A stretch of 64,000 bases of DNA from Thermobifida halotolerans (lineage in GTDB: Bacteria; Actinomycetota; Actinomycetes; Streptosporangiales; Streptosporangiaceae), in NCBI RefSeq assembly GCF_003574835.2, contig NZ_CP063196.1:4216001-4280000 (forward strand), read 5' to 3'. Below the pieces are notes generated by a model, which had not been told where the DNA came from, made no database searches, and worked only from the letters and a program-made list of their open reading frames with translations. Shown piece by piece: positions 58,874 through 64,000 of this stretch. The position numbers and the translations under genes are program-made. Each line of letters starts with the position of its first letter. Positions within the stretch are counted from its first letter, which is position 1.

Positions 58874-60634
58874 CTACTTTTTCTGCTGTCGGGCGATGGT
58901 GGGCGACGGACCTCCCCACCTGATGTCGAGAACGCTCTTCCAGCAGTCCTCCTTCTTGCACCACTCCGTCACATTGCCCGCCCCCGGAGCGGCGAGGAGC
59001 ACCCTGCGTACAGGGCCGCTCAGTTCCTGCACGGCCCTGATGACCTCGGCGGGTACTTCCTGTTGCTTCCACGTCAGAGCAAAGACCTTCTCCAGATCGA
59101 TGTCCTCGACCAGCCTGGCGAGTGTGTACGTGGTGACGTTGGCCAGGTAGCCCGCTTTCGGGTTCAGCCTGTTGATTTCGCTCCGTGCTCCCTCGAAGAG
59201 GATCCTCTTCGCGACCAACTTCCGGAAGTACTCGTCATCCGGGACACCCGTGAAATTCGACACCACCTCAGAGGTCCAGCGCTGGAAACACTTCTGTGCC
59301 CCAAGGCTGACCACGTGCGGTGCCTGTCGGAACGTCATCTCGTACTTGGCAGCGTCGGTCTTGGTGAAGCGCTGTTGCCTCGGGTACTCGGCAGCGAAGG
59401 CCCTCTTCTGGGCAGCCGTGGGGCGACGGCTCTTGTCCACGTCGTACTGCCCCCGGGCACGCTCGTAGTACCAACGACTCTGACGTGTGCCTCCCGCAAC
59501 GGCCGGGGCCCAGACCCTTCGGGACGCCCGTTCCAACTCGACGTGGAAAGGGCTGTTCGCCTCGAAGTCCGCCTCGTTGATCGTGTTCTGGGAGTTGGCA
59601 TACCTGGAGATGTTCGGCACGAGTTCGTCGAGCAACCCCGCACGGACGACCGTGATCTTCGCTGTTACCCAGATCCTGCTGAGGTCCGCACGGCTTCGTT
59701 TGGCAGCGTGGTGGAGCGAGGCGGTCGTCTGACCTCCGTTGACAATCTGGAGGTCGTCCAGCCGGACGATACGGGTCTTCTCCCCGTCGAACTCGACACC
59801 CGTGGCCGTTGCGGAGATTCCGTTGTTGTACGCCAGGAACCGTTCGGGGGCTGTACGGATCGTCTCGTTGATCCCCTTGTTGACCTTGCCCCGCAACTGC
59901 AGGAAGGAGCGGACGTTCCTCTGGAGGAGTTTTGCGCCGTACAACTCGTACATGTCGGCGAGTACCTGTCCGGGAATGACCGTCAGAAGACACTGGTAAT
60001 CGTCTTCTCCGGTGGATGCAGGAAGACAGGGCAGCGGCCCGCCCAACTCGGTGAAATCGACGGAGATGGGCTCCTCGTGTCTCCCCGATGTCGCCAGTCG
60101 CCGGATCCGTTCGATGTCCCACAGGTCCTGGACGACGGGGATTCCCCCAAGTTCGCTCTGGGGAAGGTTGTCGAAGGTGCTACGGCCATCTGTGAGCAGG
60201 AAGATCCGGATCTTGTCGAAATCTGACCACTGGGAGTGAATCTTCTGGGCCATGTCGAACTCGGGAGTGGATTCGTCCATCTCCCGATGGTGTCCGTCGC
60301 GGCAGGCTTCTGCGAACAGCTCCGCCCACCTGAACCGCTTTCTCACCTGGTCGCGGGAGACGGTCTGACCGTAGTTCCCGTAATCCGCAACCACGAGGTC
60401 CAGTACATGCCCGTCGTCGCTGATCGCATAGCCGGACACCTCCACCCGGCTCCGTCCGTACGGATGGACGTAGTAGCAGACGTACAGATCCTCCAGGGTT
60501 CCGTCCTCGATCAGGTACTCACTGACCACCTGAACGAAGACGTCACGTTTGTGCAGACCCGACTCCTCGTTGAGGCGGTCGTCCACGGCCTGCTCGAGGC
60601 TGATGGCGAACTCTTCGACCGATGCGCCCTGCAC
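58874..60634 (-). CDS. AIPR-family (abortive-infection phage-resistance) protein
   Basis: A 586-aa protein with the AIPR domain at ~230-480: KLLQRNVRSFLQLRGKVNKGINETI, then a PERFLAYNNGISATA segment and LDDLQIVNGGQTTASLHHA, followed by ISRYANSQNTINEADF. The N-terminal part (SLEQAVDDRLN; GYAISDDGHVLDLVVADY) is an extra domain seen in many members. AIPR proteins occur with restriction-modification and phage-defence genes, and the conserved D/NGGQTT core suggests a nucleic-acid enzyme. GTG start with AAGGAG upstream, 3 bp after the DUF4420-like gene. Confidence 0.88.
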   Translation of the reverse strand: MQGASVEEFAISLEQAVDDRLNEESGLHKRDVFVQVVSEYLIEDGTLEDLYVCYYVHPYGRSRVEVSGYAISDDGHVLDLVVADYGNYGQTVSRDQVRKRFRWAELFAEACRDGHHREMDESTPEFDMAQKIHSQWSDFDKIRIFLLTDGRSTFDNLPQSELGGIPVVQDLWDIERIRRLATSGRHEEPISVDFTELGGPLPCLPASTGEDDYQCLLTVIPGQVLADMYELYGAKLLQRNVRSFLQLRGKVNKGINETIRTAPERFLAYNNGISATATGVEFDGEKTRIVRLDDLQIVNGGQTTASLHHAAKRSRADLSRIWVTAKITVVRAGLLDELVPNISRYANSQNTINEADFEANSPFHVELERASRRVWAPAVAGGTRQSRWYYERARGQYDVDKSRRPTAAQKRAFAAEYPRQQRFTKTDAAKYEMTFRQAPHVVSLGAQKCFQRWTSEVVSNFTGVPDDEYFRKLVAKRILFEGARSEINRLNPKAGYLANVTTYTLARLVEDIDLEKVFALTWKQQEVPAEVIRAVQELSGPVRRVLLAAPGAGNVTEWCKKEDCWKSVLDIRWGGPSPTIARQQKK

Positions 60635-60637
60635 CCA

Positions 60638-61627
60638 CTACTCCTTCGCCTGGTTCGTCCGCGCGACCACTGCTCGCACCGTCTCCTCGTCCACCTGGTG
60701 TGAGCCGCATACTGCCAGACTGACAAGGTATGACACACCGGACACCGCTGGAGGAAGGTCTGCGGGGGTCACCCGTGGAAAAGTGTCAGTCACGGAGAAA
60801 CACCGTCTTCGGACCAGCGCATACCTGTCACCGGCGTACTGGCTGCGGTGAACATCCAGCCATCCCGCCTGGAGCAGGCAGTTCTCGAAATGGGGGAGCT
60901 CTGCCCGTACTTCCGGAGCGCAACGGAGGTCATCGACCAACTCCTCGAGCAGGACGCCGTCCGACGACGTTCCCACCACCTGGTGAACCAGGAAGAGATC
61001 GGTCAGCCCAGTCGAGTCCAACTGGCGCTCGTGGCTGATCCGGCACCGCTCCGGCTCCCTGCTGGAGACGGTTTTGACCTCGATCGCAACCGGAGGAAGC
61101 ACGAAGTCCTTGGCTCCTCCGGAGGGACCCACCCAGGCCCTGACTGCTGCCTCTCCCAGTGTGGGAAGCAGTACCTCACGGAGCACGACCAGCTCACCGT
61201 ACAGACCGAGGCGTTGCTCGGGGGTCAGACCGGTGTGCAGGCCGCGGCCGAGCATTCGGCGCCAGGCTCTGATCCTGTGAGCCAGTGCGCTCACCGGTGT
61301 TCTCGTGGATGTCTCCAACTGCTTGACAATGTCGGCGAGGAGGGTACAGAACAGCAGCCGGTCGGTTCCCGACTCCGCTATGACCTCAACCGAACCGTTC
61401 TTCGTCCGACAGGTCAGCCCTGTTGTCAGAATGATGTCCTGGTCCTCGGTCCGCTCGTCACTGCCGACCAGGAGCACCCACTCCCGGCTGGGAAAGCGGA
61501 CCTCCGTGAAGACGTCCAGTTCGGAATCCGGGATGAGTCGACGGCGGATTGCTCCCGGGCCGACACATCCATTCGCCTCGGCCTCACGGAAGGACGCCTC
61601 AAGCTGCTCGGGTGTGGCGGAGGCCAT
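60638..61627 (-). CDS. PD-(D/E)XK motif (DUF4420-like) nuclease
   Basis: A 329-aa protein. Residues 1-~120 are an N-terminal domain; then RLGLYGELVVLREVLLP and WVGPSGGAKDFVLPPVAIEVKTVSS give the E, the D and E-V-K catalytic residues of a PD-(D/E)XK fold. LFLVHQVV and a helical C-terminus follow. This is the layout of DUF4420-type nucleases found next to Z1 helicases. The ATG overlaps the Z1 gene's stop (TGATG), so translation is coupled. Probably the DNA-cutting component of the system. Confidence 0.88.
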   Translation of the reverse strand: MASATPEQLEASFREAEANGCVGPGAIRRRLIPDSELDVFTEVRFPSREWVLLVGSDERTEDQDIILTTGLTCRTKNGSVEVIAESGTDRLLFCTLLADIVKQLETSTRTPVSALAHRIRAWRRMLGRGLHTGLTPEQRLGLYGELVVLREVLLPTLGEAAVRAWVGPSGGAKDFVLPPVAIEVKTVSSREPERCRISHERQLDSTGLTDLFLVHQVVGTSSDGVLLEELVDDLRCAPEVRAELPHFENCLLQAGWLDVHRSQYAGDRYALVRRRCFSVTDTFPRVTPADLPPAVSGVSYLVSLAVCGSHQVDEETVRAVVARTNQAKE

Positions 61628-64000
61628 CACTCCTCACCGTCCCCCGAGTCCTCGACGGCCTTCCTGAGCGATTCCAGGAACACCTCGTTAACCCGGTAAC
61701 TGATCCTCTCGGCCTGTTCGGAGTGGGGGAAGACAACCGCGTACCCGATGACCGGAAGCCCCGGAGCCCCAACCTCGATCTCCGAGGCGGCTGGGTCTAT
61801 GGGGTAGAGCAGCAGAAGCCCCTCCCCGGGATCCCGAACCCTGCGCAGAGCGTCTCCACTCGCCCGTTTGGGCTCCCGTCCCCGCCCGCTTCTGTGGAAC
61901 TCGTCAACCGTCCTCTCGAAAGCCCTGTTCTTCGCGGAAGGAGCGAGTCCCAGCGCCTCGTGGGCCGGGCTGACGAGAACGCCAACCTCGCACTCCCCGT
62001 CCAGCACCCGGGCGTGGGTGATGGTCCGGCGTTTGATCAGCGGGATGTCGACGTCCTGAACGGGCAACGGTTTCTTGGAACTGCCTCCCGTGATTCCCAC
62101 CACCCAACGAACGAGTTCTCCCCTGGCTGTCTGCTTCCGGATGTAGGAGAGAAGGTTGTCCGGATTGGCGGTGAGGACACGGGGCGAAACGTGGAAACCC
62201 TCCAGGAACTCCACAACGGCTTCGGGTGGGACGTTCCGACGGAACAGGCCCCTTCCTGCACCGTGTAGCCGTTCCTCCGGCACGGGGTCGAGCGGAAGGA
62301 TCCGCTCGACGAGCCGTTGCAGACGTTCGTGACCGTCCTCCTGGGCCTTTCTGTCTGTCCGCATAACCAGCGTCTCCGCCCTGGTCCCGGCCAGGCTCAC
62401 CTTCATCGCCGTGGACGAGCGCATCTTGGCTGCCGCCGTGACCTGGAGGTTGCCTGTCCCCTCCCGTATGCGCAGCCCAACGTCTCCGGGAGTCTTCTGT
62501 GCTCTGGAGATGGCGGCGGTGAGGTCCATCAGTTCCCGGTTGGCCCGGGTGATGTGGACGTAGTAGTTGATCAGCTCTCTGGTGGTGTACAGCCGGATGA
62601 CGTCCAGGTATCCGGGACGGTAACCGAACCAGCGTCCCATCTGGAGCAGGGTGTCGTAGGTTCTGGAAGCCCGCAGGTAGTAGGAGACGGTGAGGCCCTC
62701 CAGGGTCAGCCCCCGGGAGAGTTTGTCGCCTCCGACCGCAACCACGGTGACCGGGGTACTCGACTGGTAGTCGAGTACGTCGGCGACGCTGCCGTTGATC
62801 CGCTTCACGTTGGCAGCGGCCTCGTCCAACACGTGGGGGACAAAACTCTCGATGTCCTCCCAGGACACCCGGGGTCCGACCTGGGCACTGACGTCATCGC
62901 GGTTGGCGATCTCCTCGTGGGTCGGAACGAAATCCCTCTTCCACAGGTCGGTCAGCCGTTCCTGCAGAGCGATCCCGGCGTCCCCGTAGTCCCCCCAGGA
63001 GTCCGCCATGCGCCGCAGATGGTGCTCGATCTGACGGGCGACCTCGCCCTGGACGTCCGTGAACCGGGTCACGTGGACGAGCATGGTGTTGTGTCCACCG
63101 ACTTCGCCGTTGTTCCTCTCCCGGGCCTTCCGGATCGCCGTGGCCAACACGAAGGCGTCCAGCGCCTCCACCAGCGACCCCGGAAGCGACACGTCGGGAA
63201 CATGGCCCTTCCTGTGACCGTCCGGCATCCAGTCCCTGTGGTCACCGACCTCGTGAACGATGGGGAGTGGCTCACGGATGTCCGCCGCGGTGGGATCCTC
63301 CAACCCGAAGACGAGTTCCGGGCCGCAGTAGTTCGACGGGGGTTCCAGTGTGACGAGGAAGCTCCGTGGAAACAGGTCCTCGCCGTGCTCAGGGTGGTCT
63401 GTGCTGTGGGGGATGAAGATGTTCGCGAAGGGCGTCGCCGTGTATCCCAGGTACGCCCGCTTCTCGAACAACTCCAGCAGCCCCCGGATGGCCTTGTTGA
63501 TCGCGGTGGGGTCGTGCTCGGGGTCGCTGTGGTCTCCTCCCCTGGTGGGGCGTTTCGTGTCCACCGAGGCGTAGTCGGCCTCGTCGTCGATGAGGAGGAG
63601 CGGTGCTCCCCCTACCAGCTTCGGCTCTCCCTGCGGGCCTGAGGCGAAGTTCCCCAACCAGTCTCTGAGGTTGGCCAGGATCCGCGCGTTCTTCTTGGCG
63701 ACAACGAGTATCGGCACCTCGTGGATGTTGACCGGTGTTCCCTGGAACTGTGCCGTGGTGAAATCACTGTCCTGCGTCGTCACCGGTATACAGATGGTCG
63801 ACACCCTGCCCAGGTTGCCGACACCGATGTCCATGGAACTGTCACTGGTCCGGTCGCGGCTGAACCTGCTGTTGAAGCCCAGGAACTCCAGATCCAGCCT
63901 CGCCTGGGTCTGGTGCCGGAGACTCTCGTGCTGGCTGGTGAGCACGATGATGACCCGGTAGCCGGCATCCACCGCCTTACAGATCACACCGGTGTAGTTG
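61627..64000 (-). CDS. Z1-domain SF2-like helicase/ATPase (partial, runs off right edge)
   Basis: At least 790 residues; the frame is open to the window edge and the first visible residues (NYTGVICKAVDAGYRVIIVLT) follow directly on a Walker-A-type helix in relatives, so the P-loop lies just outside. Seen: LLLIDDEADYAS (motif II), YLGYTATPFANIF (motif III), NTMLVHVTRFTDVQ, VVAVGGDKLSRGLTLEGL (motif V), and SRTYDTLLQMGRWFGYR (motif VI, Arg fingers). Z1 proteins are ATP-driven partners of methylase-linked defence operons. First of three overlapping or abutting genes (Z1, nuclease, AIPR). Confidence 0.9.
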   Translation of the reverse strand, partial: NYTGVICKAVDAGYRVIIVLTSQHESLRHQTQARLDLEFLGFNSRFSRDRTSDSSMDIGVGNLGRVSTICIPVTTQDSDFTTAQFQGTPVNIHEVPILVVAKKNARILANLRDWLGNFASGPQGEPKLVGGAPLLLIDDEADYASVDTKRPTRGGDHSDPEHDPTAINKAIRGLLELFEKRAYLGYTATPFANIFIPHSTDHPEHGEDLFPRSFLVTLEPPSNYCGPELVFGLEDPTAADIREPLPIVHEVGDHRDWMPDGHRKGHVPDVSLPGSLVEALDAFVLATAIRKARERNNGEVGGHNTMLVHVTRFTDVQGEVARQIEHHLRRMADSWGDYGDAGIALQERLTDLWKRDFVPTHEEIANRDDVSAQVGPRVSWEDIESFVPHVLDEAAANVKRINGSVADVLDYQSSTPVTVVAVGGDKLSRGLTLEGLTVSYYLRASRTYDTLLQMGRWFGYRPGYLDVIRLYTTRELINYYVHITRANRELMDLTAAISRAQKTPGDVGLRIREGTGNLQVTAAAKMRSSTAMKVSLAGTRAETLVMRTDRKAQEDGHERLQRLVERILPLDPVPEERLHGAGRGLFRRNVPPEAVVEFLEGFHVSPRVLTANPDNLLSYIRKQTARGELVRWVVGITGGSSKKPLPVQDVDIPLIKRRTITHARVLDGECEVGVLVSPAHEALGLAPSAKNRAFERTVDEFHRSGRGREPKRASGDALRRVRDPGEGLLLLYPIDPAASEIEVGAPGLPVIGYAVVFPHSEQAERISYRVNEVFLESLRKAVEDSGDGEE

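Overview
The window reads as chromosomal DNA of a high-GC actinomycete. Supporting signs are an Lsr2 nucleoid protein, a SigE-type ECF sigma factor, DUF397/DUF6879 genes, LPxTG/LAxTG surface proteins, many GTG starts and an actinobacterial-type LexA box. The gene mix (DUF1622, DUF7144, SipW/camelysin genes, phosphoketolase plus acetate kinase) would fit Nocardiopsaceae, but that placement is inference. No rRNA, CRISPR array or replication origin was seen.

Layout. 1-12 kb: end of an unidentified gene, a HisC/Pat-type aminotransferase, a lipoprotein, a perfect LexA box in front of a 28-codon ORF, a MauE gene coupled to a cysteine-rich gene, a SigE-type sigma factor, tRNA-Ser(GCT), 1.3 kb without a credible gene, lsr2, a PPOX flavoprotein, two small membrane proteins, a GT4 glycosyltransferase and a frameshifted amylo-alpha-1,6-glucosidase-type gene. 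12-19.5 kb: a six-enzyme aromatic-degradation operon (two FAH hydrolases, VOC dioxygenase, amidohydrolase, FAD monooxygenase, cyclase) divergent from its likely LysR regulator. 19.6-27.7 kb: hemerythrin protein, an orphan MftD-like flavoenzyme, SRPBCC protein, two AlkZ-like glycosylase paralogues flanking a thioesterase, an inverted-repeat block and a dead IS30 element. 27.9-35 kb: phosphoketolase and acetate kinase, an SDR, gene remnants, a half-length aldehyde dehydrogenase and GlsB.

35-49 kb is a cell-surface region. It holds a choice-of-anchor-A LPVTG protein, an HATPase protein, three TasA/camelysin-like secreted proteins on the minus strand and, divergent from them, a Pro-rich protein, an LALTG-anchored protein, a SipW-type signal peptidase, a histidine kinase and a response regulator. 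An LCP protein and two more secreted proteins follow. The likely logic is: kinase/regulator controls expression, SipW processes the subunits, and sortase/LCP chemistry attaches material to the wall.

49-53.5 kb: TPP-riboswitch-controlled tenA, a PPOX protein, a DevR-like regulator, a tandem 245-bp duplication of a structured intergenic element, and a succinate-semialdehyde dehydrogenase. tRNA-Arg(ACG) at 53.6 kb then marks a change. It is followed by decayed genes (DUF6879, DUF397, APH and TetR remnants) and a lower-GC defence island: Vsr endonuclease, a C5-cytosine methyltransferase with an endonuclease-III-like iron-sulfur tail, AIPR protein, DUF4420-like PD-(D/E)XK nuclease and a Z1 helicase running off the right edge. 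The surface-fibre locus and this methylation-linked defence island are the two most interesting systems here.
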